NCBI GenBank assembly: GCA_963682025.1
Contig: OY821520.1
Coordinates: 3,258,926-3,322,925 of the forward strand
Length of the DNA: 64,000 bases
Direction of reading: 5' to 3'
Source: Cordilura impudica
Taxonomy: Eukaryota > Arthropoda > Insecta > Diptera > Scathophagidae
How positions within the stretch are numbered: the first letter of the stretch is position 1; each line of letters starts with the position of its first letter. A program made the position numbers and the translations under genes. The notes below the pieces were generated by a model. That model had not been told where the DNA came from, searched no databases, and saw only the letters and a program-made list of their open reading frames with translations. This document shows positions 10,581 through 23,430 of the stretch, one piece after another.

Positions 10581-11443
10581 AGGTTTTTGTTTGTATTAGT
10601 AACTGTTATCGGAAAAAATTCAGTTTCCGCTACAGCTCTGGTTTTTATTTAGTAGCGAATACCGAGCGTGCACTGTATAGCCTTAAGCTGAATGACTGAA
10701 AACCTGTATTGGGGATTAGTGTCCATTCAAAAAGCTTCAGCGAAGCGTTAATAATGAAACAACTGATTTTTAAATTTATGCTTCTATATTTTATTTGTCG
10801 ATGTTTATTTTTTTTTTTTTTGTTTTTGTGTTTTTTTTTTTTTTTTTTTTTAGAAAAATATGTTAAAATTATTAATTTTAAATGTATTGTAAATGTTATT
10901 GGTAATTTTTGTGTATGTAGTAATAATTAAATATTATAAGTAAATTTAGAGCTCATCAATAAATGAGCCAAGTTTTTGTAACAAAACTTGTGCTTAGAAG
11001 CAATGTTTATTTTTGAACTTAAACGAGATATCAACGTAATAAATTTACACCCACAAAATATGTATAGGGACAAAAACAAAACAAAAATAAAGTAAATCGA
11101 AATAAAGGTTAACATAGGTTCAATTTTTTCATAATTAATGGGAATGTTAGGTTGTAATTTTCGTTAGAAACTATCGGATATTTAAAGTATAAGTTTCAAG
11201 TAATACTGCCGCTTATAACGTATTTAATAAAAAAAAATATATGGCATTTAGGGGCGGTTGGTCTTTTAAAGGTTTTTAAGTACTTAATAAAAAATATAAA
11301 AAAACGGGGGAACGACTTTAAGTAAAACTAACAAAAAAAAAAACTATAATAACTAAAGGGAAAAAATTCAGCTATTTTGAACTTAAACATTAAAGTACAT
11401 TTTGTTGAAGAAGCCAATGACTTTTAAGTAATTGCAATTTTGT
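10581..11443. other. 3' flank of the XPR1 homologue
   Basis: AT-rich, with long T runs at 10808-10851. No second gene was seen. The 3' UTR of the minus-strand gene probably lies within the upper part, but I could not pick its poly(A) signal. Confidence 0.4.
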
Positions 11444-14400
11444 TTAAAGCTTTTTAGTGCCGTCTATATCGATTGTTAGATCCTGCAAGGAACCACGAGT
11501 TTGTAAAAGACTTCTTTTCTCAGGATCTTTAGACTTTTTCGGTTTAGGACGATTCGTTTTCGTATAACGATTAATAACACCATCCGGTTCATCCATCATA
11601 CGGAGTATTTGAGTTTGATCTGACGAATCTATTGGGGCAATAGATATATCGCGCACTGCACGGAACTTACCACAGTTATTCAAATGTTCGTTCTCTAAGC
11701 GGAAGAAATTCCAAACAAAACGACTGAAAACATCAAAAAAGTTTTTAACTATCAAAATCTTGCTAACATATAGAAAGAGAGATAAAAGTATTACATACCG
11801 GAAGACTTCTAAAATACCAGTTATAGAGGTCATAATATCACTACTTAAATATTTCATTTCAGTTATATAAAATGACATGGCCCAACTGAAACGCAACAGT
11901 AAATCTTCAATGATGGCGAAATAATAGAAACCCTAAGAGAGAAGGAGAAACGTATTAAGTATGTTCGTATTGAAATGTTCGAAAAACTCACAGTTGATGA
12001 ATAGACAATTTCTTCTCGTAAGAAAGTGTTTTCGCCAGCATTCTTATCGAATAAGCCCCAATCCATTTTTATGTCCCATGTGTAGGCATAACAAGAAGAC
12101 ACAATGGATGCAACGATCCACAACCAAGTGTAGGGATTATCAAACGTATTGGAATAATAACCTAAAACAAATTAAACAATATAAACCAAAAAAACGTTTT
12201 TCTTCCAACTGGAGTAACTTACGACTGTTGAAACTTTTTAAGGTAGAAAATATGACTACCGCAAACGTTGTGGAATATTTGCCAGCATTTACCAAATGAG
12301 GAAACGCTTCTCTCGTATCGCGATAACGTCTAAGGCACTGAGCGAAACGGAACCAAGCTGGTAGGCAATTAAATATGGGTCTGATAATGAAGTCCTTTTC
12401 CATGCAAATTGACGCATCACGAGCCTCAAACCAATTTCCATTTGTAAAATAGAAACACACCAAATACTCAAAATCCAACAGAGCCGTGGCCAAAGAATTC
12501 AACTGATCGCCAAGCCAGAAATCAGCAAACCCGACATGGAAAAAAGGGGCTGCAATCATACGACCCTTAAGGATGAAAAATATATATTTAAAATAATATT
12601 CAATGTTGAGCATTTGTCAACTCACCGATATTCTCAATAACCAAAATCGCGCATCGTGATGAAGGACATGAAAGGGATTAACCAAGAACAGCACCATAAT
12701 TATCGTTAAAGTTAGTGGATTTATAAATGCCGGTATACTTAAACTGGCCGAATAAAGAAAACTTAGCATACTTAAGGTCCAGATGACTCCGAAAATAGCC
12801 GCCAATTCCATTAGATGTTGTTCAGACAGATGATTTCGAGGATCTAATTCAAATATAAGTACATGATTTACACCCGAAGAACGCCATCCGTAAATGTTGA
12901 CTCCGATCAGGAATATGAACTCGATTATTAACAAGGGACCACGATAGAGACGGAAGGTAACCTTAAGATTATCACCGGTTATATCATGGAAAATAGCTGT
13001 GTTTTTAAAATCAAAAAACAATTGTTATTTAAAAAAGTATAACCTTAAAATAATATTCAATTCAATGAGAAATGAATGAAATGAAAAGATGAATAGAAAG
13101 CGATTGATATACATAAATACCGACCATAACCTTAAAAATTATTAAAAATATTTGCTTGACTATAAACAAAATCTAAAATAGTTTTTTAGTAAAAACTATC
13201 GTTTTCATGAGTCTATGTAAACTAAATGCTTGGAGATTATACATATATCTATATATTAATACGTGAAGGTAAATTTTTAGTTCCCTTTTTAAGCAATATG
13301 TGGGTACGGAGGAGTGTGAAAATTGGCAAAGTTATAGCTCATATGGAGGAGAAGCTGAGAATGATAAAATTTATGTTTAATCTGTCTTAAAAATATATTA
13401 AATTAAATAAAATAAAATATTTATAATAATTCGTTACACCCTGTTAATGCGAATGATTAAAATTATATAGCAGACGCTCTGTGTTGAATTATGAATTGCT
13501 AAAATTGTTTAACATATGTACCTTTAGGCTCATGTAAATATTCATAAATTTTATATACATATAGATTTAAAAAATATTGGAAGACAAAAATTTAATGAAA
13601 AAATAATATTTCCTAGAATTTGCACTAGAATTTCGAGTGCTGGGCTATACTAGTTTTAAATAATTATTATTTTTTTTTTTGTATTCTGTATTTTTTATAA
13701 AGGGGAACAATTTTAGGTATTGGTGCGATTTCATTACCAATCGAGTTCGAACCAAGGCTAATGAAATTTCATTAAAAAATTAAATGTTTTAAGTGGCCAT
13801 ATTCAAAACGGAAAAATTTACAAGGCCCCATCATCTAATGGGCGATATTCTACTGCTAATAAAAATCATTTTTTCACCGAACGCAATTTCCTTTAAGATT
13901 TTTTTTTAATTAATTTTTTTTTTACAATATATAATCATAAAAATTGGCGATAATGATAGATGTTTGAAGGAATAAATAGTTTTACAATTTGATTTACTCT
14001 GCTAATAAAATATTGCAAATGATTTTGGTATCCAGTGTCTTACAAAACATTCGAGGAAATTCTTGAAGGTTATAGGCGAATTATTTAATGATGAAAAATA
14101 ATTTTGATGGAAACAATGACGCAAAAACCAAACTTTATACATCATGCATCACTAATAAACTTGCAAATAGGGCACACAGATATATAATCCAAAAATATCG
14201 CGAAATAGTGATATCTATAATATTAATAGGCTAGGCGATGATTTCTTGTTACCGATATTTTGTTCCACCGTTTTATCCCGATTTCGACCAAACATATATT
14301 ATTTGAAAGGTATTTATTTCTAGTTGTTCACCAGATTTACAGATTTTTAAATTTTTTCCTTTATTTGGACTAAATTGTATTTAAAGTTGCAACTAACACA

Positions 14401-15742
14401 TACATAAAATTATACAATGCTATGTGTGTGTTTATTAAATTTGTTAATGTGTTTGTAAATGAGTTTGTTGTCTTCATTCACAATAATAATAAACCAAAAA
14501 AGTTGAGAAATAAAGTTGGAAATTGCATACGAATTTCGAGCGCTGAAATCGGCTAGTAATATTTATTAGTGAAAACATTGTAAATATATATAAAAAAAAA
14601 TAAGTAATTTTATACATTTTATCAAATTTTTTTAGAAGATTGAAAAAAATGTTGACTCAAAACTTTTTTTTTTTTGCAGAAAATGAAAACAGTTATATCC
14701 TTAATGTGATATGTATGTATGAATGCCCAAAATAAACTATTGTTAATATTTAGAATTAAGTCATGCTTTCTTAATTTTACTCAAAAAATAATTTAATTTC
14801 ATATTTGTCTTTAATTGTATAAGTATTCATATGAATGACAAGAAAACTATTAGGGAAATTATGATGAAATGATAAATATAATAAAGTGAATTTTATGCTG
14901 GAGCGGTATTAAGAGATGCAATAAATTGAATGATGTGTCAAAAAAGAAATCATCACTTACCAGACAATACAACAACAATTCCCAAAACAATGAATGATCC
15001 CGAAAATAAACCAACTTTAAATGTTGTCCAGGGGCTCTGTTGTTCACCCAATGGCGGCACACGTAAACGTTTCATGGCTCGTTGACGATCGCCTCCCTCC
15101 AATTCACTGGTCACCGTTGTCTCCGTTTCATTAATAATATTATCGATATCCTTATTGAGAAAGAAATGTGATGCTTCAACATGATCTTGACGCCATCTAG
15201 CACCAGTATCAACACGCAAGAGTTTATCATGTTTCTTAAGTATTTTACGAAAACCAGTATGATTGAGATTTTGATAATTTTGCAGCAATATCAAACTCAA
15301 ATAGAATTCACTAAATGCCAATTTTAGTTCTTGAGCTTTGCGATGCGGTAGGCCGGTTTTCTTTAAAGCTTTCGACTTTTTTGCAGACCGTTCAGACTCA
15401 TCGATGCAGGTTTTCAGTTCGGCTTTTAGATTGGCAAACTTACGTGTAGCTTCAGCTAACTTTTCCGAATAAAATGTATTGATTTTCTTTAATTCTTTAT
15501 CACTATAATGAAAGAAATTCTCATCGAAATTTGCAAAATGCCTTTTTAAAACTTCATCTTCTACACTATCGACTGAGGGAGCTTCTTCGACGGCCATATA
15601 CAACATGGCTTTCATTTCCTAAAATACATAAGATTAATCTTCAAAGTTAATCTAATAACCATACTCAACTTACCTCATAATTTATATATTGTTTACGCCA
15701 TTCCGGCGTTATATGAGCCGTTAAATGTTCAGCAAATTTCAT
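11444..15742 (-). CDS. XPR1: XPR1-type phosphate exporter (SPX-EXS)
   Basis: Seven coding exons join in frame with GT-AG introns: 15742-15674, 15618-14961, 12996-12626, 12565-12223, 12161-11992, 11932-11799 and 11723-11444. They total 2025 nt, or 674 aa, close to the roughly 696 aa of vertebrate XPR1. The N-terminus [15 protein letters not shown] and residues to about 190 form an SPX domain, which senses inositol pyrophosphates. The basic cluster [10 protein letters not shown] puts lysines at 148, 151 and 152. A first membrane segment lies at about 223-243, followed by more hydrophobic segments and the EXS domain ([38 protein letters not shown]). The C-terminus has the conserved [16 protein letters not shown] stretch. 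Family knowledge: it exports inorganic phosphate across membranes, and the Drosophila homologue PXo acts on a phosphate-storing organelle. Flies have several paralogues, so exact orthology is untested. No damage was seen. Confidence 0.95.
12997..14960 (-). other. Large second intron of the XPR1 homologue
   Basis: A 1.96-kb intron, against about 60-75 nt for most others in the gene. It contains repeat R copy 2 and AT-rich filler. Two related stretches about 900 bp apart begin GAATTTCGAGTGCTG (13629) and GAATTTCGAGCGCTG (14531) and may mark the edges of one insertion. Confidence 0.6.
14212..14505 (-). repeat. Dispersed repeat R, copy 2, intronic
   Basis: Reverse-complement copy of 2808-3085. 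It is collinear over almost its whole length, including ATACCTTTCAAATAATATA and the CGCCTAGCCTATTAAT end. Confidence 0.7.
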
Positions 15743-16337
15743 GTTGATGATTTGTCAAATCAAAATTTCATAAATCAAAATCTAGAAATAAATACAATTT
15801 CACTTTTAAAGCATTTTTATTATTACTAAATAAATTAGCTAATTAATACATCCATAACAAATTACACTGCTGCTAATCTTTTCATATTGAACACTTTTTA
15901 TAACATTGATGAACGACTATCTGCTAGTCGTATCATGGGTGTCGGCGATAAATTTTGGGTTTGCGTTGATAAGTTGAAAAAAAAACGTAATACGTTGTGT
16001 GTTTGTCTCGCAACACTACTGACCCTACTCTATCATTATTTTCATTTGGGAGTATTACAAAGTATGAACTCAAATAAAATGTCATCATCAATTACGAGTA
16101 TTTTATGAAACTAATAGTTGATTTCTGAATGACAATATTATTAAAAATTTAACATTTATGTGTTCTAAATAATACGCACAATTGTCGTCTATCAGAAATC
16201 ATTTTAATCATTTTAAACATCTAGTAATTAAAGATTTTTTTAAGGCACTTTTTTAAAATCAAAAAGAAAGCATCATCTATGTATCACTTATAGCAAAGAA
16301 CTCTGCTAATATAAAAATATTTATTATTATTTATTAT
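15743..16337. other. 5' flank of the XPR1 homologue
   Basis: It should hold the minus-strand gene's 5' UTR and promoter. I found no clear TATA or initiator combination. A 73-codon plus-strand frame at 15887 has no recognisable domain and I do not call it. Confidence 0.4.
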
Positions 16338-16499
16338 TGGTGAATTTTTAATTTTTCATTTTTTATTTTTCATTTTTTATTTTTTCATTTTTCATTTTTA
16401 CATTTTTATTTTTAATTTTTTATTTTTTTTTTTTATTTTTTATTTTTTATTTTTCATTTTTCATTTTTTATTTTTCATTTTTCCTTTTTTTATTTTTCA
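16338..16499 (+). repeat. T-rich low-complexity array 1
   Basis: Alternating TTTTTCA and TTTTTTA-type units begin right after TATTATTGGTG and run directly into truncated HINE copy 4. Confidence 0.85.
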
Positions 16500-17100
16500 G
16501 GTCGCAAATATAAATATATGTTGATGAAATTTGGTATATAAGCTTTTATCGGCCATAGGATGAACGCTATTGAAATTGGTGAGAATTGGTCCATGTTCAG
16601 ACCTAGTCCCCATACAAATGACCCCTATGAAATCGACTTAAATTGCCATAAGGTCCAAATTATCATATAAATCTTACTCAAATTGGGTTTGTATGTATAT
16701 ATTACATCCATTAATCAGTAGTCCAAAAATGATCCCTATTGGACAACTCTTAGTCATAGGCCTCATATAGAGCTGCTTCCCGATCTTCACTTAAATCTAT
16801 CAAAAAACAAAAATATTGCACTGATTCTTCTCAAATTTTGTTTGTATATATTTTTGCAAAATACAAGAGACTTTACCAAAAATGATCAGGATCGGTCCAT
16901 TTTTAGGCCTAGTCCCCATATAGATATATCATCCGATATGAACTTTTTCATATCTGCAGCCAAAAAAATTAATAAAAATCCCACTCAAATTTGATTTATG
17001 TTTATTTTCTATACCCAGTTAGTTGGCCCTGAGAGATAGGGTCTCTACACGCATGGTAATATATGGTAATATAATTTAATAATATAATTTTCTTTCTTGT
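16500..17100 (+). mobile_element. HINE copy 4, 5'-truncated, between arrays
   Basis: The copy starts inside the family body at GGTCGCAAATAT and lacks the 5' subterminal repeat and (GTCC)n. At its 3' end the hairpin is replaced by ATATGGTAATATAATTT repeats, and it ends TTTCTTGTTT. T-rich arrays abut both sides. Confidence 0.8.
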
Positions 17101-17226
17101 TTATTTTTCGTTTTTCATTTCTCATTTTTATTTTTCATTTTTTTATTTTTTATTTTTCATTTCATATTTTTTATTTTATTTTTCGTTTTTCATTTCTCAT
17201 TTTCCATTTTTTATTTTTTTTTTCAT
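17101..17226 (+). repeat. T-rich low-complexity array 2
   Basis: TTTTTCATTTCTCATTTTTA-type units immediately follow the end of HINE copy 4. Confidence 0.8.
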
Positions 17227-17417
17227 AGTTTTTATATGGTTGCAATATCAACATATGTACAATTTAGTTTTTGGTTTTATATTCACAAATCACAATATTA
17301 AAAGAAATATATTTGAAAAATAATTTAAAATATAAATAATTTAAGATCAAAATTTTATATCGAACTACTAAAAAAGTTTTATGTGTGCTATTATTTTTAG
17401 TTTAGGGAATGCTTCTA

Positions 17418-19692
17418 TTAAACCCTCTGCAACAGATGTGTACTAATTTTAACTAATTAACTGACGTGGGGTCTAGCAGACCTCACTTAAGCTGACTTCC
17501 TATGCTGAAATTTCAGACTGTCATCTTTGTTGATCTAGTTATTTATAACAGTTAATAGTTTTCAAGCTAACATAAGATTAAAATTTTAAATAAAAGACGT
17601 TTCTGTGAAGTTATTATTTATTTTATTTAGTTTTATTAAAACTCTTCTCTTAAAAACAAAAAAAAAAACACTTATTCTAATAAATTTGAAGGAACTTCTT
17701 TCTTTATCTTTGCAAGCACGCGTTGGGTACATTCAGTTTTGATTTTGTGCTAAATCATATGGTGAGATCATTCATTATACAGTCTCACATAGAGGGCCTG
17801 AACACTGCAAGCAAATAGGCTTTAATAAAGAACAACAGCTGTATTTTGTTTTTATTTTTATTTTAGGCGGACATGGAGGTGGAAGAGCCAAGTCTTTTCC
17901 AAGAACACGACTGATGGTCATGTGTAATTCTCTTGGAAACCTTTCTTTCTTTGCACGTGCTTTCATATGATCTGGCACCATTTCCCGAGCCATATTTAAC
18001 AAGAATGTTCCTTTTCTCATTTTGGACTCCATATTTTCAGATGCTTGGTGTGCAACGAAACAGTTTATGCCTATTATATCCAGTATTCTGTAAAAAATTG
18101 TCATTGGCCAACGTCAAGTTTTGCGACTGCACGAATACACTAAGTAGTTCTTGTCGATCTCATCAACGCCTCCCTTAGTATGATTATTATCTGCAATCAT
18201 TATTGGTTTGCCTGACTCAGTGTCGGATTCTCGAAAATTATGTTTGGATGATAGTGGAAGGACTGCTTTATTTTTCTTTGTAAAAAAGGATAATAATGTA
18301 AAGTTCTTGGTGAAACCGTAAAGTGAACTTCCAACTTCTCTTTCTGTATTTGGCAAAAAGCTTGAGGGTATCTCTTTTTTATTCTTTTTCAGTGCTCCAA
18401 TATAGGCTAGATTCTTTCTTAACAAAGCTTCCATTGGTGGGACGGAACTAAACCAGTTATCAGCTGTGATGTTACGGTTTGTGCCTTCAAAATTTTTCAC
18501 AAGTCGTAAGACTGATTGCGATGGCACTGATAGTTTCTTCTCTTCTTCATTTAGTCCTACTCCATCGGAATTTTTACCTTAGTAGATATAAGCATTATAA
18601 GTGTAAAGGGTTCTAGCGTCACATAAAATCATGATGCTCAGTCCATATTTAGCAGGTTTTTGTGGCATATAGATTACAAATTTACAACGACCTCTAAAGA
18701 AGCTAGATGATCCTTTTTCATACATTCTTCTCTGGCCATAAGTTCACCAAATCTCAAACAGTTGATTAAACATAAAAATCTGTATTTAGTCATAATGTAT
18801 CAAAATATTTAATGGCCTGTGCCATCGTTAGCAAATATTGTATTGTGATCACAGTCGTTACATTTGAACACCGACGAGTAATATAAGAATCGTACAAATA
18901 CTTTCTGCATAGACTCATCAAAAAATGTTTTCCAAAGATCAACATAACTTTCAAATTTTGACGTAGCTGAAAGCTTTGGTAGAATTATAATATTATGAGG
19001 TGCCACTCTGGAATTTCTTCGACTCTCCTGATCAGACCATACAAAGCCATTTTTACCTCCATGAAAATTCTCAATTATGGATTCTGTTTAAAATTCCGTA
19101 AGGCCACTATTTTCCTCTTGAACATCCGCTTCCAAACAAACTTCGGTGCTATCTAATATAATTTGTTTTGGTTCAAAATTTGGATCTTTTGTAACATCAT
19201 CGTCGTTAAAAATCTCCATCTTCTTCAATTTCCTCGAGCCAATAAATTATTTGCTGCTCACTGCTTTTAAAAGTTCCGGCTGAAGTTCTTTTGATGGAAG
19301 TCATTTTGTCTCAGTCTAATGCCTTCAAAAATAAACATAACAATAACAGTTAATATATAATTTTCTATCTTGAGCTCTGAAAGGCACTATGATAATTTTA
19401 CGATATTACTGACGTGAGGTCTTGTATACGCTATGCAATTTGACAATAATACTGATATAGTGGTCTGCTAGATACTTACACTAATGTTGATGTGTGGATA
19501 TTACAGACACATTACCGCGTAGCTGCTGATTTTTACGTTGACCAGGAAGCTCCTTCCGCACTGATCAACTAGATACATAGGCAGAAAAGGTAACGGGTGT
19601 ATAGAGGTCGTAACCTGAAATCGTACGAAGGTACGCAAAAATTTTGTTTTTGCGGTGTCTCTCAGACTATGACCTCAGTTGCAGAGGGTTAA
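17418..19692 (-). mobile_element. piggyBac element, ends intact, gene broken
   Basis: TTAA at 17418-17421 and 19689-19692 are the canonical piggyBac target duplications. The inner ends are an 11-bp perfect inverted repeat: CCCTCTGCAAC at 17423-17433 and GTTGCAGAGGG at 19678-19688. The left end has one extra A between TTAA and the repeat. The total of about 2.27 kb is normal for the family. Confidence 0.88.
17775..19312 (-). pseudogene. piggyBac transposase pseudogene
   Basis: The minus strand starts at about 19304 (MTSIKRTSAGTFK, then an acidic stretch typical of piggyBac N-termini) and breaks by frameshift within about 35 codons. A second open segment spans 19006-18809 and a third 18527-18114. 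The third holds the family motifs ITADNWFSS and KGGVDEIDK, which contain two of the catalytic aspartates. After another frameshift the frame 18104-17775 encodes the C-terminal third, ending in a Cys-rich tail (CC, C, C, C) like the zinc-binding domain of these transposases. At least three frameshifts and several stops make it inactive. Confidence 0.85.
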
Positions 19693-19771
19693 CCCTTGTG
19701 TTAATACCCAACTTTCTCCACGTTTTTTAGCACCAGGGGTACCCATATACTATAATGTATTAATAACCAAT

Positions 19772-20083
19772 ATTTTTTTATTTTTCATTTTTCGTTTTTC
19801 ATTTTTCAATTTTCATTTTTTACTTTTCTTTTTTTATTTTTCATTTTTCATTTCTCATTTCTCATTTTTTATTTTTTATTTTTAATTTTTAATTTTTAAT
19901 TTTTAATTTTTAATTTTTAATTTTTAATTTTTAATTTTTAATTTTTAATTTTTAATTTTTAATTTTTAATTTTTAATTTTTCATTTCTCATTTTCATTTT
20001 TCATTTTTAGTTTTTTATTTTTAGTTTTTAATTTTTCATTTTTAATTTTTTTATTTTTCATTTTTATTTTTAATTTTTCATTT
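19772..20083 (+). repeat. T-rich low-complexity array 3
   Basis: TTTTTCA units give way to a pure TTTTTAA heptamer run at about 19876-19978, then mixed units to 20083. The array begins about 80 bp beyond the right TTAA of the piggyBac element and ends at CACCAATA. Confidence 0.9.
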
Positions 20084-20162
20084 CACCAATAAATTCATAA
20101 GTCACACCGATTTTGTCTTACGTCCTACATCTTACGCTGTTTTTGTGATTGTATTGTGAAAT
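20083..20162 (+). repeat. Array-flanking repeat, copy 1
   Basis: About 80 bp starting CACCAATAAATTCATAAGTC and ending TGATTGTATTGTGAAATAG. It recurs inverted at 43215-43294 beside another array. Confidence 0.7.
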
Positions 20163-20269
20163 AGATTTTTGTAATGGTGTCTTAAGTTATAGAAATAAAT
20201 TTTAGGCAACAATTGAAAATAAAATACCGAAAAATGCGGTCGCATTAAAATTACTGTATATTTCTTTCG

Positions 20270-20800
20270 TATTCTTTAATTTGGAGTCCTTTTTATGAAA
20301 ACCTTTCTGCTCGAATAGAAAAAATTCAGAAACTATTTGCCAAATTTGCATTTAAAAAAATAAATTGACCGGTTGATGTAAGTAGAAATTTCTAAGACTA
20401 CAATATTTAAGAGATAGTAGATCATCATTGGCTATAATGTTTATATTCAATATTTGAACAAATAATACATGTTGTGATGCTTTGTAAGATTTAGTGAGGA
20501 TTCATACTCCTTATCGTGAATTACATAATGATTGTTCATTTTATGAAGATTTTTCATGGGGTTAATGAACCAATTACAAGATGTTGTGAGCTTTGTAATA
20601 GTTTTTCTATCTTTCTAAATTTAAATTTAGATAAAAATGATTTTAATTTTAACTTATTTAAAGATTTCAATTAATTTATTTTTATATTTTTTTTTTTAAT
20701 AATTAAAAATGTTAATTTTTGTACAAATAATATTTTTTTATATTCATGTAGTCTATAAAATGTAAATCAGTAGACTGAATAAATAAAAAAAATATAAGAT
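20270..20800 (+). pseudogene. Non-LTR retrotransposon 3'-end relic
   Basis: Broken plus-strand frames read RIEKIQKLFAKFAFKKINW, then an HTPYRELHND-like stretch, then NEPITRCCELCNSF. This matches the order of the conserved reverse-transcriptase C-terminal region of jockey/I-type LINEs. The end is an A-rich AATAAATAAAAAAA tail near 20790. Several stops and frameshifts are present. Confidence 0.6.
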
Positions 20801-21146
20801 AATATTACAAACGGAACTCCTGTCAGTTAGAAGTTCAATGACTGGACTGTAATAGTATTTGAATTAGTTGATTTAATTAATAACCACATTATCAAAGCGT
20901 GTTCAGAAAATCTAATTACAAATATTTTGTGGACATGTGTTAACTATATATTTAAATATTTATAGTTGTAATTGGATCGACTATGTTAATCAAGTCAAAT
21001 TTATATGTACTCGTACATACATATGTATTTGTATATGTATATTGTATTGTAAGAATACGACTACCGTAGTCAAATTTCCAGCTAAATAATTTAGTTGAAA
21101 TACAGAAGTAAAAGCATTAATTGCCATTGGTACAATAGGTTAATAA
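20801..21146. other. Intergenic, nothing recognised
   Basis: AT-rich with TATGTA-type runs at 21005-21050. No element or gene was seen. Confidence 0.4.
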
Positions 21147-21590
21147 AATTATACCATGAGCTTAGAGAATGGGAAATTAAACATTAAGCGAATTTTAGTG
21201 GCAGTGTTATGAATTTGGTGCCCCGAGCCATGAAAATGATGAAAAGTGGACCGATCATGACCATATTTCGTAGAGTCCCTTATTTTTCGCGAAAACGTTT
21301 ATAATCCAAATTTGAGAAAAATCTATGAAATATTTTTGTTTTTTGATCGATTAAATTGAAGATCAGGAAGAAGTCCTTTAAGGACTTTAAGTAAGAATAG
21401 TTCTACTTTATACATTATTCGACAACAAATTAATAATTACAATAAAACACACATATACCAATTTTTTTTAATAAGAACATAGGACAATTTAAGTTGATCT
21501 CATAGGGTTCATTTGTATGGAAACTAGGTCTGAACATGCACCGATACTCACCAATTTTAAAACCGATAAAATTAATAAACAATTCTTACA
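21147..21590 (-). mobile_element. HINE copy 5a, old fragment
   Basis: A diverged copy starting at TTATACCATGAGCTTAGAGA and running to ACATGCACCGATACTCACCA. It has many substitutions and an internal A-rich insertion near 21380-21480. Confidence 0.65.
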
Positions 21591-21929
21591 AAACTGCCCG
21601 TTTTGTTTACTTTACCAAAGATATTTTAATTCCTTACCCTACAAACCCCTTAAAAATGCATACATTACATCAAAAATACCATATGTATTCGGGTAGGAAT
21701 AACCAAAAAAAAAATTTCTTTTGATAATAGCTATTGGTAACCAAAAAATTTTTTGGTTGCTATAATAGTTATTCATAACGAAAAAAAAATATTTCTCTTT
21801 TCAATTGGTTACGGTAACAAAAATACTATATATCTTACGATAATTATTAAAATTTCACTAAAACAAATATGTAAATCGAATTTCAGCATAACTTTTTCTT
21901 CAAAAAAAAAAAAAAACAATTATTTTCCG
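21591..21929. other. Insertion between two HINE fragments
   Basis: AT-rich sequence with a perfect 20-bp palindrome, AACCAAAAAATTTTTTGGTT (21739-21758). No homology was recognised. Confidence 0.4.
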
Positions 21930-22310
21930 TCCCTGGATTTAAGTGAAATCGGGAAGCAGCTTTATATAGGGGCTATGACTAAGAATAGTCATTTAGGGTT
22001 TATTTTTGGACTACTGATTAATGGGTGTACTAAACACACACAAACCCATTTTTACCGAGATCTATATGATAATTTGGATCATATGGCAATTTTAGTAGAT
22101 TTCATAGGTGTCATTTGTATGGTGACTATGTCTAACTGATTTTTGCCATTTTCAATAGCGGACGGACGGATATCGCTAAATCGACTCAGAAAGTAATTTT
22201 GTTTGATCGGTATAAAAAAAGGTGGGTCCAGATCAAATATTTTTGGGTAGTTACAAATATCAACACAAAGTCATTATACCCTGACTACATAGTGGTATAG
22301 GGTATAAAAA
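21930..22310 (-). mobile_element. HINE copy 5b, fragment with 5' terminus
   Basis: The sequence jumps back to GATTTAAGTGAAATCGGGAA and proceeds to TGGTATAGGGTATAAAA at 22307. The order repeats part of copy 5a, so this is a second partial copy rather than a continuation. Confidence 0.7.
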
Positions 22311-23280
22311 TTATACGCTTTTCCACCTCTGGTGCACCGTGAAAAGTGATTTACGTCTCGTATTTTTCTCTTGGAATGAAAATGTTCATAAATTTGCCAA
22401 ATTTAATTAATTTAAAATCTAATTTTTCCAATTTTTTCTTCAAATTATTTATTTCATAAATTAATTAATATTGTAAAATATAAAATAGATAAAATTAAAA
22501 AAAATCAGTTGTCGTTTATTTCATTCTAATACGTCATTAGCCAAATTCAAAAGTGTTGGAATTTTCTATGTTTATTATAGATTGCAATTATCTTAAACTT
22601 AGTTAATAAGATAAGATAATAACGTAACTGTCACAATATACTTGGTAATCAAAAAAAAAAAAAAGAAATGAATAGATAATAATAATAATAAAAAAACAAT
22701 AAATACTGAAGTTATATATCAACTTCTTAATATGAGTTATCATGTATCAAAATTTAGCATTCTGCTTTTAGTGATTAGCGAATAGTGATTGATTTCAAGC
22801 CAAATAAAATATAAATCACACATAATTTTTTTTTCCACTCATTTTTCCCATGGCAGTGGTTTATACTATTACACTTTAATTCAATTGCCATAACGTTCAT
22901 ATTTCTTGATGTAACAACTGTTGGTAAATATGAATGTGCTTTTCATCTTCCACTGCAAAAATTTTCCTTATCAATGAATAAACAAACGTACTGTTAGTAC
23001 TGTTCAAATATAAAGAGTTATTTCAACATAATTATGTTCATTTGTTTATTTCAAACAAATATTGATTTTTTAAATTAATTTATTATAATTATATCCAGAT
23101 TACAATCTTTATAGTAGTACTTATAAATAGAAAATAATTTCTACATTTATTGAGTTTAAAAAACAATTTATATCACAGGCGTATGAATGCTTAGATCACC
23201 TTAATCTTTACTAGCCTGCCTCAGAAAGATAAATTACTTGAATATATTTTTTTTACTAAAATTTTTAAAAGTTTTAATAA
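22311..23280. other. AT-rich intergenic DNA
   Basis: It contains a short (AATAAT)n stretch at 22676-22692. No coding signal was seen. Confidence 0.4.
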
Positions 23281-23430
23281 TCTTTCGGTAAGTTCAGCTA
23301 GAAGTGAAAGAAGTATTTGCGATTCGTAGAATCAAAACATGGCTATGTTCTGCTATGCATCAAGAAAGGCTTCCAAGTTTAGCAATGTTTTACAACGATA
23401 TAGAATAACAGAGCTTTAAAATATTTAATT
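23281..23430 (+). pseudogene. hAT transposase C-terminal relic
   Basis: Plus-strand frames read SVSSARSERSICD and, after a frameshift, RIKTWLCSAMHQERLPSLAM. This is the signature of the hAT dimerisation domain of the ZMYM1-like group (SxSxERSFSxLRRIKTWLRSxMxxERL). It is unrelated in sequence to the intact hAT at 6743. Only about 45 codons survive. Confidence 0.6.

Noticed and set aside
10709..10930. 73-codon frame at 10709 and similar short frames (for example 15887, 50659, 59451)
   Set aside because: They are chance frames in AT-rich or homopolymer-containing DNA without domains or context.
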